64,000 nt of DNA from Saccharicrinis carchari (GTDB lineage: Bacteria > Bacteroidota > Bacteroidia > Bacteroidales > Marinilabiliaceae): NCBI RefSeq assembly GCF_900182605.1, contig NZ_FXTB01000010.1:93049-157048 (forward strand), written 5' to 3'. The position numbers and the translations under genes are program-made. The notes below the pieces were generated by a model that saw only the letters and a program-made list of their open reading frames with translations, was not told the DNA's origin and did no database searches. Shown here piece by piece: positions 25,708-35,499 of this stretch (position 1 is its first letter; every line of letters begins with the position of its first letter).

Positions 25708-26010
25708 TCTTGTTTTTTTGGGTTGGCAAATCTATAAAAATTCGAATCTAATTGTAATGTAAACCCAAACCGTATTATATTGCCGAATATTTATTGCTGA
25801 TTTTATTATTGTTGGCTAAAAAACATTTTTCTTTGCCTAATGTTTATTGGCTACTGTTCTGGTACAAAAAGCACCATAAATGTTAAGCAGGTGTTTCAAT
25901 GCAATACGCTGTATTTATCGTAGCTTTTCTGTGGATATAACGGTGGTAGAAATAAAAAGTTATAAATAGGTTTATATTGTTTGGCATTTTTATAAAAATT
26001 TAAATATTCT
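25708..26010 (+). other. Divergent promoter region, 303 bp
   Basis: This AT-rich gap separates the divergent ORF-3-like and cytochrome genes. No gene or strong hairpin is seen. TTTGG near 25980 could be the upstream element for the cytochrome gene. Confidence 0.4.
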
Positions 26011-26472
26011 ATGAAATTTTTGACTTTTATTAGTGTTCTAATTTTATTTATCGGTTCAATTGCTTGTAAGCAGAATACAAACGATACAAATTCTTCAGAT
26101 GCCGGAAATACACTTGGTACAAGTCCTGCCTCCTCAATAAAAAACAGAAATAGCCGTTTTGATGCAGGTAAATTGGTTTACGACAGAAACTGCAAAGTAT
26201 GTCATCAGGCAAATAGGATGGGGATGCCCCGGGTTTATCCGCCGCTAAAAAATACGAAGAGAGTTAATGGCGATAAAGACTATTTGATAGATATTATGCT
26301 CAATGGCATGAGTGGCGAAATAATCGTAGAGGGTATCAAATACAATGGGGTTATGGCCGCGTATCGTAACCTGAGCAATCAGCAGATTGCTGATGTACTT
26401 AACTACATAAGAAGCGATGGACAGGCTGCCAATGATTTGGTGACACCCGCGGATGTAAAGCAAAAAAGATAA
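26011..26472 (+). CDS. Monohaem cytochrome c lipoprotein
   Basis: The 153-residue protein has a signal peptide ending in a lipobox (GSIAC, Cys19). A disordered linker and a class I cytochrome c domain follow. The haem site is CKVCH (residues 61-65), and the likely axial methionine is in GVMAAYRNLS near residue 116. It ends in LNYIRSDGQ. It should carry electrons on the periplasmic side. The next gene begins 63 bp downstream. The redox partner is not evident here. Confidence 0.93.
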   Translation: MKFLTFISVLILFIGSIACKQNTNDTNSSDAGNTLGTSPASSIKNRNSRFDAGKLVYDRNCKVCHQANRMGMPRVYPPLKNTKRVNGDKDYLIDIMLNGMSGEIIVEGIKYNGVMAAYRNLSNQQIADVLNYIRSDGQAANDLVTPADVKQKR

Positions 26473-26535
26473 GGTGAAAAATCATGACAGGGATGCACTA
26501 TATTGTATACATCCTTGCGCAAAAAAGAATAGATA

Positions 26536-27777
26536 ATGGCAAAAAAACAAGGATATACCACAAGCTCTGTGCATACTCCATTTGTTAAAGATGATGCCTA
26601 CAGCGCCTTGCACATGCCCATTTATGATGGGGTGGCGTATGAGTTTGAATCGTCGTTGGAAATGGAAAAAGTATTTACCGGTCAAAAGGTGGCACATGTC
26701 TACAGTAGAACCTCCAACCCAACCGTGGGGTATTTTGAGGAAAAATTAAAAAGGATTTCAGGAGCAAAAAATGCAATGTCTTTTTCGTCCGGTATGGCGG
26801 CAATAACTACCACTTTGCTATCTATTGTGCCACCGGGTGGTAATATTGTTTCTTCCAATCAGCTCTTTGGGCACACTTATGCCTTTTTAAAAAGCACCAT
26901 TCAAAGATGGAATATTCAGGTTAAGTTTGTCGATATGAATAACCTGGCCCAGGTCGCAGCAGCTATCGACAAGCAAACAGGACTTTTGTTTTTCGAGACT
27001 ATCACTAATCCACAACTGGAAATATTTGACATTGAAGCATTGGCAGCTTTAGCGCACAGCAACAATATACCATTGGTAGCCGATTCCACGCTTACTCCGC
27101 CCTATGTTTTTAACTCATTGGATGCCGGCGTTGATGTGGAGGTGATATCTACCACCAAATTTATTTCGGGTGGGGCGGCGGCTGTGGGGGGTGCCATATT
27201 AGACAACGGTAGCTTTGATTGGTCCAATTCTTTGGCATTGAAGGAGTGGGATACCAACTTTCCGGGAAATGCCCTTATGGCCAGGATACGAAAAGAAATG
27301 TTTCGTCACTTGGGAGGCAGCATGACAGCTCACACAGCTCATTTCTTAATCTTAGGACTGGATACTTTAGCTTTAAGAGTAGATAGATGCGTGGAGAATT
27401 GTATGGCCCTGGGTAAGTATTTTGAACAACATACGAAGGTTGTAGCGGTGAATTATCCAGGATTAAAATCAAGTGTGGGATATGCCAGGAGCAAGAAGTA
27501 TTTTTCGGGAAAACCCGGAGCTGTTATGACCATCGACTTAAAAACGAAGGAAAGTTGCTATCAATTTATGGATGGGCTGAAAATGGTGCGCAGGGCAACC
27601 AATTTAAATGATAACAAAACGCTCATCATACATCCCTCGTCAACCATCTATGCCGAGTTTTCTGATACGGATCGGGAAAATATGGCCCTTCGCGATACAA
27701 TGTTAAGGCTGTCGGTGGGCATAGAAGATGTGCAGGATTTAATAGAAGATTTTAAACAGGCCTTTTATATAGTGTGA
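26536..27777 (+). CDS. PLP-dependent Cys/Met metabolism enzyme (O-acetylhomoserine sulfhydrylase or methionine gamma-lyase type)
   Basis: This 413-residue fold-type I enzyme has YSRTSNPTVGYFEEKL, SFSSGMAAITT, DSTLTPPYVFNSLDAGVDV and the PLP lysine in STTKFISGG near residue 214. The C-terminal RLSVGIEDVQDLIEDF is typical. Members either fix sulfide into homoserine esters or split sulfur amino acids. The nearby cys genes favour the sulfhydrylase role, which is inference. It is followed 25 bp later by the outer-membrane barrel gene. Confidence 0.88.
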   Translation: MAKKQGYTTSSVHTPFVKDDAYSALHMPIYDGVAYEFESSLEMEKVFTGQKVAHVYSRTSNPTVGYFEEKLKRISGAKNAMSFSSGMAAITTTLLSIVPPGGNIVSSNQLFGHTYAFLKSTIQRWNIQVKFVDMNNLAQVAAAIDKQTGLLFFETITNPQLEIFDIEALAALAHSNNIPLVADSTLTPPYVFNSLDAGVDVEVISTTKFISGGAAAVGGAILDNGSFDWSNSLALKEWDTNFPGNALMARIRKEMFRHLGGSMTAHTAHFLILGLDTLALRVDRCVENCMALGKYFEQHTKVVAVNYPGLKSSVGYARSKKYFSGKPGAVMTIDLKTKESCYQFMDGLKMVRRATNLNDNKTLIIHPSSTIYAEFSDTDRENMALRDTMLRLSVGIEDVQDLIEDFKQAFYIV

Positions 27778-27802
27778 GCTCGAAAGCCTAAATCAAGGAA
27801 GT

Positions 27803-29005
27803 ATGAAATTGACCGGCTATTTGGTAATTAAAAAAAAGGCGCTTGTTCTCGGATGTTTATTTGGGTTGTTAAAATTTACAGTAAACGCGCAGACGGACAC
27901 TTTAAGCCATGCCGATAGGACCGGTATAATGCAGAGGGTAGCCAATTTTGCGGATTGGGGCGTTGACTTGATTACTTTCAAAAAAGAAAACTATACTTTT
28001 TTTTTGCTGCCTGTTATGGCCTATGAAGAGCGCACAAAGTTGGCAATTGGTGTAATGCCTGTGTGGCGCTTTTATCTGGGAAAAGGCAAAGCTGGCCGGC
28101 ATCATGAGGGCTTGTACTACAGGCCTTCCAATGTTTCACCTTCTTTAGTTACATCCACTACCGGAATGTATCAGTTTGAATTTAATTCGGACTTCTATTT
28201 TATAAAAGATTGGTATATTCAAAGTAAATGGATTTACCAATGGATGCCCGATAAATACTATCCCGTGGGCAACGATGTGGATAAAACCTTGTATTCGGAT
28301 GTAGATATAAAAAAAATTGAGTTTGCGGGCAGGTTGATGAAAGGGCTTAACAAAGAGGTTTTTGTGGGGCTGAATTATGATGTGGGTTTTTACGATGTAA
28401 AAAATAAATATGCTAACAACTTAACTGCGGATATAGCAGGTTTTAATGGGCAAAACGTGGTGGGGGGTGGACTCGTAGTTAGTTACGATAGTAGAAACAG
28501 TATTGTGTACTCCAATACCGGCAGTTTTGTAAGCGTGGCTCACCTTTGGTATCCCAAAAAATTAGGTGATTTTGCTTTTTCTACATTAACGTTTGACGCG
28601 CGTCATTTCTTTAAATTGGGTTCCCGGGGTAAAGTATTGGGTGCCCAGTTGTATATTAAATCAGCTACAGGTAATATACCTTTTTATCGTATGCCGGTGC
28701 TTGGCGGAAAAAATCTTTTCCGAGGAATTGCCCAGCCCTATAAATATATGGATAAAAACAGTATGTACTTGCAGGCTGCCTATCGCTCGCCTATATGGTG
28801 GCGATTGGGCTACGAGGTGTTTGCCGGTGCCGGTAGGGTGCACTCCCAATGGGATGGCTCCTTGTTGAAGCATATGCACCTAATGGGAGGCCTGGGTTTA
28901 AGAGTAAAAGTTTTGGAAGAAGAAGGGCTAAGTGTCCGATTTGACTATGGTATGTCTACCACTGGTGATACAGGATTGTTTTTTACGTTAGGCGAAGCCT
29001 TTTAA
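27803..29005 (+). CDS. Omp85/BamA-type surface-antigen barrel protein without POTRA domains
   Basis: The 400-residue protein has a signal peptide (VLGCLFGLLKFTVNAQ) and amphipathic beta strands throughout. Barrel traits include DSRNSIVYSNTGSFVSVAH, GGKNLFRGIAQPYKYMDKNS, which matches the conserved (L/F)RG motif of Omp85 proteins, and a final aromatic F. No POTRA repeats precede the barrel, so it is not a full BamA. It lies between sulfur genes, 25 bp after the PLP enzyme. A transport role is possible but unproven. Confidence 0.75.
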   Translation: MKLTGYLVIKKKALVLGCLFGLLKFTVNAQTDTLSHADRTGIMQRVANFADWGVDLITFKKENYTFFLLPVMAYEERTKLAIGVMPVWRFYLGKGKAGRHHEGLYYRPSNVSPSLVTSTTGMYQFEFNSDFYFIKDWYIQSKWIYQWMPDKYYPVGNDVDKTLYSDVDIKKIEFAGRLMKGLNKEVFVGLNYDVGFYDVKNKYANNLTADIAGFNGQNVVGGGLVVSYDSRNSIVYSNTGSFVSVAHLWYPKKLGDFAFSTLTFDARHFFKLGSRGKVLGAQLYIKSATGNIPFYRMPVLGGKNLFRGIAQPYKYMDKNSMYLQAAYRSPIWWRLGYEVFAGAGRVHSQWDGSLLKHMHLMGGLGLRVKVLEEEGLSVRFDYGMSTTGDTGLFFTLGEAF

Positions 29006-29154
29006 GAAAGTAAGACCGGTTTCATAATCATACTTAAATAGTATCCTATTGTGCATGGGTATTGTATTGTTAGCTTCTATTTTGTTGAACTTTATACGAT
29101 TATTTAGGTTTTAAGACATATAGCTTATGTATGTGTTAATTAAAAAAGACTGTT

Positions 29155-29583
29155 ATGAAATTTTCCAAAAAAACAGAATACGGATTGCGATTTCTGCTTT
29201 CGTTGTCCGAATTGGGTGATGATAAATTCATGGGAATTTACCATATTTCCTTACGTCATGCAATTCCGATGAAGTTTTTAGAGGCCATTGCCGTACTACT
29301 TAAAAAGGCCGGATTGTTGGAAGTGAAAAAAGGTGCCGGGGGAGGTTACAAGTTAAAACACAGTCCGGAAGAAATCTCCCTGTTAATGGTCTTTGAATGT
29401 CTGGAAGATACCTATAAAAACGAGCTCAACGTTTCTGGTGATATGAGCAACAATCAAAAAGCCGTTACCTTGGTACTCAATCAAACGATTACTGATGTAA
29501 AGGCCTTGCTGGCGCAACGAACCTTGGCGGATATCCAAAAGGAATACAAAGATTTGAATGCAAGTTTGATGTACTACATTTAG
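29155..29583 (+). CDS. Rrf2-family transcriptional regulator
   Basis: This 142-residue winged-helix protein begins MKFSKKTEYGLRFLLSLSEL, the standard Rrf2 start, with the wing at LEVKKGAGGGYKL. It has a single cysteine (FECLED), so it lacks the three clustered cysteines that hold Fe-S in IscR. It therefore resembles CymR, the cysteine-metabolism repressor. It lies 215 bp upstream of cysK. Control of the cys genes is inference from position and type. Confidence 0.9.
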   Translation: MKFSKKTEYGLRFLLSLSELGDDKFMGIYHISLRHAIPMKFLEAIAVLLKKAGLLEVKKGAGGGYKLKHSPEEISLLMVFECLEDTYKNELNVSGDMSNNQKAVTLVLNQTITDVKALLAQRTLADIQKEYKDLNASLMYYI

Positions 29584-29720
29584 CCTATTGGTAAAGTAGG
29601 AATAAAAAATAGCAAAGGATTGCATTCGGTATGTGCAGATATTCAGAGAATTATGACTATTGAGGGTTTTTAATCCCGGCTTAAACATACTAATTTAGTA
29701 GCTTAAAGTAGCGCTTAGCC

Positions 29721-29752
29721 CTTGTTTAGTTAACAATCAAACAATAGGTTTG
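29721..29752 (+). promoter_or_regulatory. Predicted cysK promoter
   Basis: CTTG (29721-29724) and TAGGTTTG (29745-29752) are 20 bp apart and match the Bacteroidota consensus. The element lies about 50 bp before the cysK ATG. Confidence 0.55.
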
Positions 29753-29798
29753 TAGCCATAAATAAATAATCTATCGCAAATCATTAAATTTATTAACC

Positions 29799-30716
29799 AT
29801 GAGTAAAATTGCCAACAGTATAGTCGAATTAATAGGAAAAACACCATTGGTACAAATAAATCGTTTAAATGAAGGTGGAGCTCAAATTGTTGCCAAACTT
29901 GAGTATTTTAATCCGGCCAGTTCGGTTAAAGACCGCATTGCACTTGCCATGATTGAAGATGCCGAGCGCAGCGGAAAGCTCGATAAGGATACGGTTATCG
30001 TAGAGCCTACCAGTGGAAATACAGGTGTGGGCTTAGCCTTTGTGGCAGCAGTAAAAGGCTACAGGCTTATTTTAACTATGCCCGAAAGCATGAGCATGGA
30101 GCGCCGAAAGCTGTTAAAGAAGTTTGGAGCCGAATTGGTTCTGACCCCGGCGGCTCAAGGTATGAAAGGTGCCATTTCGCAGGCTCAGGGAATTGCCGAT
30201 GAATACGGAAAGGCTTTTATCCCACAGCAATTTAATAACCCGGCCAATCCATCGATACATAGATGTACAACAGCACATGAAATCTGGAACGATACAGATG
30301 GTAATATCGACGTTTTTGTTGCAGGGGTAGGTACGGGTGGTACCATAACCGGTGTGGGAGAAGAGTTGAAGGCGAAAAATTCATCTATCAAAATTGTGGC
30401 GGTAGAACCGGTAGATTCAGCGGTAATTTCAGGTGGAAAGCCCGGACCGCATAAAATACAGGGTATTGGAGCCGGTTTTATTCCCCCCAATCTAAACACC
30501 GAGGTTATCGACGAAGTAGTACAGGTAAGCAACGAAGATGCCCTAAACACCTCGCATCGTGCAGCTAAAGAGGATGGGCTTTTGTGCGGTTACTCATCTG
30601 GTGCGGCACTGTGGGCAGCAAACGAAATATCAAAACGTCCGGAGTATTCCGGTAAGCGTATTGTTGTGTTGTTGCCTGATACAGGCGAAAGATACCTCAG
30701 TAGTTTCGAAATATAA
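29799..30716 (+). CDS. cysK: Cysteine synthase A (O-acetylserine sulfhydrylase)
   Basis: The 305-residue enzyme makes cysteine from O-acetylserine and sulfide. PLP lysine K44 is in SSVKDRIA, the substrate loop is TSGNTGVG, the phosphate loop is [10 protein letters not shown], and the C-terminal [11 protein letters not shown] and [12 protein letters not shown] complete the family pattern. It lies between the Rrf2 regulator and sulfite reductase, so sulfide made by CysJI is used at once. In Bacillus CysK also serves as the sensor partner of CymR, which gives this pair added meaning. Confidence 0.97.
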   Translation: MSKIANSIVELIGKTPLVQINRLNEGGAQIVAKLEYFNPASSVKDRIALAMIEDAERSGKLDKDTVIVEPTSGNTGVGLAFVAAVKGYRLILTMPESMSMERRKLLKKFGAELVLTPAAQGMKGAISQAQGIADEYGKAFIPQQFNNPANPSIHRCTTAHEIWNDTDGNIDVFVAGVGTGGTITGVGEELKAKNSSIKIVAVEPVDSAVISGGKPGPHKIQGIGAGFIPPNLNTEVIDEVVQVSNEDALNTSHRAAKEDGLLCGYSSGAALWAANEISKRPEYSGKRIVVLLPDTGERYLSSFEI

Positions 30717-30880
30717 AAATCAAAAAGGATTAAATAACTTGTCTTTAAAAGCATGGGCATCCATAGCAGCGTTTGTTCGTGCTTTTTTAAAATTCAATTG
30801 TTAAATCGTTGTTATTTAAATAATTGGCTTGTCGCAGATGAGCTGAAATGTAATTGTTATGTGAATTTTTTAATGAAGAT

Positions 30881-32674
30881 ATGATTCAAGGGTTAAATAA
30901 TATTTTTACGGAGGAGCAAATTAACAATGCTAAAAAACTGTTGGACTCCTTAAATACCGAACAAAGGCTTTATCTGTCGGGTTATTTGGCAGGTTTAAAT
31001 CAATCCGGCGCCTTATCGGAAGGTTTTTCTGCAAATATCAACCAATCAAATCCGGATAAGGAGGAGGTAAAAACTACTCAACTTACCATACTTTATGGTA
31101 CACATACGGGAAATTCGAAATTGTTGGCAGAACAAGCGCAGGGTTTAGCTCAAGCTAAGGGGATTGAGGTTAGCGCAATAAGTTTGCAAGAGTATCGTGT
31201 ACGAAAACTTAAGGACGAAACCAACCTGCTGGTTATAGTATCTACGCATGGCGAAGGGGATCCGCCGGTTTCGGCTGAAGCATTTTATGCCTATATATTC
31301 GGTAAAAAGGCACCTAAATCAAATAACCTAAACTTTGCGGTAATTGGATTGGGCGATAGTAGTTATGCTAAATTTTGTCAAACAGGAAAAGATATTTTTA
31401 AACAGCTAAATGCGCTTGGTGGCAATGCTGTACACGACTTTATTGGGCTTGATGTGGATTTTAAGGATACCATAGCCGATGTATTACCTCAGGTAGTTGC
31501 TAAGTTCGGTGGTAGTAAAGGAAATGGCAAGGCAGCTGTTTCAGCATCCGTAGTACAAAACGACCTGGCCAGCGATGCATGGGTAGAAGTTGAAGTGCTG
31601 GAAAAAATACTGCTGAACGGAAAGGGATCGGACAAGGAGACTTACCATATAGAGTTAGATATAGAAGGAACCGGACTAAGCTATCATCCAGGAGATGCGC
31701 TGGAGGTACAGGCCAAAAATAACCCAACCCTGGTAAGGGATATCCTGGCTAAATTAAATATCGACGAAAACGATATAGTGGATATTGCTGGTGTACAAAT
31801 GTCCATAAAGGATGCTTTAACTTCCAGTTTTGAGTTAACGGTGGTTACTGCTCCGGTTATTAAAAAATATGCCGAAAAGGCAAAAAGCCAGGTCTTGGAT
31901 AATTTGGTAACCAATGATCCGATGCTACAAGACTATTTGTATGGTGCCGATTTTTTGGATGTGATTACGGATTATCCTGCCCGGCTTGATGCAAGCGAAT
32001 TAGCAACTCTTCTCCGAAAACTACCCACCCGCCTGTATTCTATTTCGTCAAGCTATGCTTATAACCCCGACGAAGTTCATATTACGGTGGGTGCAGTTCG
32101 CTATCAGCTTAATCACCGGGAGCACCTGGGTGTCTGCTCAGGTTATTTGGCCGACACAATCAACGAAGGCGATATGTTAATAGTACGTGTTAAACCCAAC
32201 ATGGGCTTTAAACTTCCGGTGGATAATGATGTGCGTATGGTAATGGTTGGCCCAGGAACGGGTATCGCACCGTTTAGGTCCTTCCTGCAAGAACGTGAAG
32301 CAAAGGATGCTGGAGGTAAAAACTGGCTTTTCTTTGGCGATCAGCATTTTGAAACAGATTTTTTGTATCAGACCGAATTGCTTAATTATCGTAAAAAAGG
32401 CGTTGTAGCCAAGCTTGATGTAGCTTTTTCGCGCGATCAGCAAGAAAAGGTATACGTGCAAGATCGCATGCGCGAAAATGGGGAAGAACTTTATCGTTGG
32501 CTGAACGAAGGAGCACACTTTTACTTGTGTGGTGATATGAAAAGGATGGCCAAAGACGTAAAAGAAACTTTATTGCATATTGTAAAAAAATATGGACAAC
32601 TAACGGATGAGCAGGCCCTGGAGTACTTTACAAACTTGAAACTGAAAGGTCGTTTCCAGGAAGATGTTTATTAA
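30881..32674 (+). CDS. cysJ: Sulfite reductase flavoprotein (alpha) subunit
   Basis: From the ATG at 30881 (MIQGLNNIFTEEQINN) the protein is 597 residues. The frame is open nine codons further, but the shorter start fits the family. A flavodoxin domain (LYGTHTGNSKLLAEQ, VSTHGEGDPPVSAEAFY, GLGDSSYAKFC) is followed by an FAD domain (RLYSISSS, GVCSGYLAD) and an NADP domain (VGPGTGIAPFRSFLQER, FYLCGDMKRMAKDV). It passes electrons from NADPH through FAD and FMN to CysI. The gene starts 164 bp after cysK. Confidence 0.95.
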   Translation: MIQGLNNIFTEEQINNAKKLLDSLNTEQRLYLSGYLAGLNQSGALSEGFSANINQSNPDKEEVKTTQLTILYGTHTGNSKLLAEQAQGLAQAKGIEVSAISLQEYRVRKLKDETNLLVIVSTHGEGDPPVSAEAFYAYIFGKKAPKSNNLNFAVIGLGDSSYAKFCQTGKDIFKQLNALGGNAVHDFIGLDVDFKDTIADVLPQVVAKFGGSKGNGKAAVSASVVQNDLASDAWVEVEVLEKILLNGKGSDKETYHIELDIEGTGLSYHPGDALEVQAKNNPTLVRDILAKLNIDENDIVDIAGVQMSIKDALTSSFELTVVTAPVIKKYAEKAKSQVLDNLVTNDPMLQDYLYGADFLDVITDYPARLDASELATLLRKLPTRLYSISSSYAYNPDEVHITVGAVRYQLNHREHLGVCSGYLADTINEGDMLIVRVKPNMGFKLPVDNDVRMVMVGPGTGIAPFRSFLQEREAKDAGGKNWLFFGDQHFETDFLYQTELLNYRKKGVVAKLDVAFSRDQQEKVYVQDRMRENGEELYRWLNEGAHFYLCGDMKRMAKDVKETLLHIVKKYGQLTDEQALEYFTNLKLKGRFQEDVY

Positions 32675-32979
32675 TCCAAGCTCGGTTATGTCTGTTTTTT
32701 TTGACGGTAAAAGAAAGTAAAAGCCGCTCTAGCTCTAGGCGTACCAAGGCGGCTTAAGAAAGGGATATCTAATCTACCTGCATACGGCTCATGCCCATAC
32801 TCAGGGGTTTTAATGTGCGCCACGAGTTCAATAGTAACACAACCTAAAGTATTAGTAGTAGAGAAGCGGAGGCCCAGTGTCCATGCTAAAACTTAGGCGC
32901 ACAAATTGGGCTTTTCCTATCAGGGTACATGGTAACTTACTTTAGTTTAAAAAGTATATCCAAAAATTATAAAAATAAT
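32675..32979 (+). other. Gap between cysJ and cysI
   Basis: This 305-bp stretch has no gene. AAGCCGC (32721-32727) and GCGGCTT (32749-32755) form an inverted repeat with a 21-nt loop but no T-run. The GC content looks higher than the flanks. It could hold a processing site or a second promoter for cysI. Confidence 0.4.
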
Positions 32980-34704
32980 ATGGCAGAAATAAATAACAAC
33001 GAAATATTTCCCACCTGGAACCTGTCCGAAGTGGAGGGAATTAAAACAAAAAGCAATTATCTGAGGGGTACCCTGAAAAAAAGCTTGGACGACATGGCTA
33101 CAGGTGCACTAGCCGAAGATGACACACAACTGATAAAATTTCATGGAAGCTACCAGCAAACCGATAGGGATATGGAAGCGGAGCGAAAGCGCAAGAAGCT
33201 TGAGCCTTTGTATAGTTTTATGATTCGGACTCGTATCCCGGGAGGAGTGGCAAGTGCCGGTCAATGGGCAATATTAGATGAGCTGGCGACAACACATGCC
33301 AATAACACTTTAAAGCTTACCACACGTCAGGCATTTCAACTTCATGGTGTTATCAAACGAAAACTTAAAGAAACCATGCAGCAAATAAACGAATCGCTGT
33401 TGGATTCAATTGCAGCCTGTGGCGATGTAAATCGTAACGTGATGTGTACTACCAATGAGGCACTCTCTCCTTTGGTTCCGGCAGCCTACCAATTGGCAAA
33501 GGACATTAGTGCGCATCTGTTGCCAAAAACCAGTGCTTATCACGAGATATGGCTCGACAAAAAGCTCCTGGTAAGCGGTAAAGAAGATGAGGAACCTATT
33601 TACGGCAAAACGTATCTGCCTCGAAAATTCAAAATTGCAATTGCCATACCGCCTTATAACGATACGGATATTTTCTCCAATGATTTGGGTTTAATTGCGA
33701 TAGGAGATAAAGATAAGCTCGAAGGATTTAATGTGGCTATTGGTGGTGGATTAGGAATGAGCTTTTCCGAGCCCGGAACCTATCCAAGATTAGGTGATGT
33801 AATTGGTTATGTGCCTTACGATAAGGCAATTGCAGTAATTGAAGAGGTGGTTAAGCTGCAAAGAGATTATGGCAACCGCGAAAATAGACGAAAAGCAAGG
33901 TTAAAATATACCATGGACAGTATTGGGCCTGAAAAATTTAAGGCTTTGTTAGAGAAGCGCCTTGGTTATACGTTAGACAAAACCAGAAAGTTTAAATTTA
34001 AAAGCAACGGCGATTTTTTTGGCTGGAAGAAGGCCAAAAGCGGAAAATGGTTTCTTGGTTTGTACATAGAGCACGGAAGGGTAAAAGATGAACCGGAATA
34101 TCGTTTAAAAACAGGGTTAAGAAAAATTGCAGACCTCAATAAATGCGATTTTAGGCTAACCGGAAATCAAGGCCTGGTATTAGGAGCAATTAAAGAAGAA
34201 GATAAAAAAGAAATAGCTGCCCTTTTAAAGGAATACAATATTTGGCCTAAGGAAAATATCAGTGGAGCAAGGCAGCATGCCATAGCCTGTGTAGCACTCA
34301 ACACTTGTGCCATGGCTTTTGCCGAAGCAGAGCGGTACCTGCCTTCGCTGATGGAAAAGATAGAGCTAATATTGGCTCAGTGTAACCTGACACATGACGA
34401 CCTGCTGATACGAATGACGGGGTGTCCTAATGGCTGCGGACGTCCTTTCTTGGGAGAGATAGGACTTGTAGGACGTTCTTTAGGAAAATACAACATGTAT
34501 CTTGGGGCAGGTTTTGCCGGCGACAGACTCAATACATTGTACAAGCAAACACTGGGTGAACAGGAAATATTGGAGGAGCTGAAAGTGCTGCTGCCCCGCT
34601 ATGCCCAAGAAAGAAACGATGGTGAAAGGTTTGGCGATTTCGTGGTTAGGGCAGGAATCGTAAAGCCCGAAAAAGAAATTAATTTCATAGTCCCTTTTCA
34701 ATAA
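32980..34704 (+). CDS. cysI: Sulfite reductase hemoprotein (beta) subunit
   Basis: I choose the ATG at 32980 (MAEINNNEIFPTWNLSEVEG), giving 574 residues, as the 17 extra upstream codons look unlike the family. It reduces sulfite to sulfide with a coupled siroheme and 4Fe-4S cluster. The cluster cysteines are in CVALNTC and TGCPNGC, near residues 445-490. Siroheme contacts are suggested by KLTTRQAFQLHGV. CysJ is encoded upstream, and siroheme genes follow, so the locus makes both subunits and the cofactor. Confidence 0.95.
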   Translation: MAEINNNEIFPTWNLSEVEGIKTKSNYLRGTLKKSLDDMATGALAEDDTQLIKFHGSYQQTDRDMEAERKRKKLEPLYSFMIRTRIPGGVASAGQWAILDELATTHANNTLKLTTRQAFQLHGVIKRKLKETMQQINESLLDSIAACGDVNRNVMCTTNEALSPLVPAAYQLAKDISAHLLPKTSAYHEIWLDKKLLVSGKEDEEPIYGKTYLPRKFKIAIAIPPYNDTDIFSNDLGLIAIGDKDKLEGFNVAIGGGLGMSFSEPGTYPRLGDVIGYVPYDKAIAVIEEVVKLQRDYGNRENRRKARLKYTMDSIGPEKFKALLEKRLGYTLDKTRKFKFKSNGDFFGWKKAKSGKWFLGLYIEHGRVKDEPEYRLKTGLRKIADLNKCDFRLTGNQGLVLGAIKEEDKKEIAALLKEYNIWPKENISGARQHAIACVALNTCAMAFAEAERYLPSLMEKIELILAQCNLTHDDLLIRMTGCPNGCGRPFLGEIGLVGRSLGKYNMYLGAGFAGDRLNTLYKQTLGEQEILEELKVLLPRYAQERNDGERFGDFVVRAGIVKPEKEINFIVPFQ

Positions 34705-34769
34705 TATACTGTCATTTACGCTAACGTTTGAGTGAAATAGTAATTAAATAAAACTTTATATGATTTCAG

Positions 34770-35000
34770 ATGAAAGAAAAACGATATAGAACCTTACTAA
34801 AAACAATTTCGTGGAGGTTGACCGGAACCATGGATACCTTTTTAATTTCTTACTTAATTACAGGCAAAGTAGGATTGGCACTTTCTATTAGTGGGGTAGA
34901 GGTGTTTACCAAAATGATATTGTATTATTTTCACGAAAGGACATGGAACAGAGTAAAATACGGAAAAGAAAAACTCTCCCGTCCTGAATATTATATTTAA
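34770..35000 (+). CDS. DUF2061 membrane protein
   Basis: This 76-residue protein matches DUF2061. It begins KRYRTLLKTISWRLTGTMDT, has two membrane helices, and ends with KMILYYFHERTWNRVKYG, a characteristic pattern. DUF2061 genes often lie near sulfate or sulfite assimilation genes, as here between cysI and the CysG-type gene. The role is unknown. It is 65 bp after cysI and 10 bp before the next gene, so it is in the operon. Confidence 0.88.
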   Translation: MKEKRYRTLLKTISWRLTGTMDTFLISYLITGKVGLALSISGVEVFTKMILYYFHERTWNRVKYGKEKLSRPEYYI

Positions 35001-35010
35001 ACTTATAATC

Positions 35011-35454
35011 ATGATGTTTCTACCATTATCCATAAGCGTTAGCGGCCAGCAAATACTGATTGTGGGAGGCGGAAAGGTGGCCCTTAACAAAGTAAGGAGG
35101 CTTAAGCGTTTTGTAAATAATTTTAAAGTTATTGCCCCGGAAATAGCTGAAGAGCTAAAAAATATGGAAGGTGTTGTTTGCATCGAGAGGAAATATAGCC
35201 ATAAAGACTTATCGGATCACCTGCTGGTTTATGCAGCTACCAACAACCATAAGTTAAACCACCAAATACAAGCAGATGCTAAAAGGTACCGGTGCCTGGT
35301 CAATGTGGTTGATGACCCGGGTTACAGCGATTTTGTTTCTCCTGCCATATACCAAATGGGTGAAATGACAGTGGCAGTTGGTTCAAACGGTAAAAACGTA
35401 GATGCGTCCATTCTTTTACGTGATAAAATTAAAGCTTTCTTACAGCACAATTGA
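35011..35454 (+). CDS. Precorrin-2 dehydrogenase / sirohydrochlorin ferrochelatase domain protein (CysG N-terminal type)
   Basis: This 147-residue protein is a stand-alone version of the first CysG half. The NAD-binding loop is LIVGGGKVALNKVRRL near residue 15. Then come YAATNNHKLNHQI and LVNVVDDPGYSDFVSPAIYQ, and GEMTVAVGSNGKNVDASILL. It oxidises precorrin-2 and may insert iron to make siroheme. It is slightly short because the third CysG helical region is reduced. The methyltransferase step is supplied by the next gene. Confidence 0.92.
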   Translation: MMFLPLSISVSGQQILIVGGGKVALNKVRRLKRFVNNFKVIAPEIAEELKNMEGVVCIERKYSHKDLSDHLLVYAATNNHKLNHQIQADAKRYRCLVNVVDDPGYSDFVSPAIYQMGEMTVAVGSNGKNVDASILLRDKIKAFLQHN

Positions 35455-35499
35455 GCGGAATTTAATGGCGTGTTTCGTCATATCTAAAAATTAAAAACA

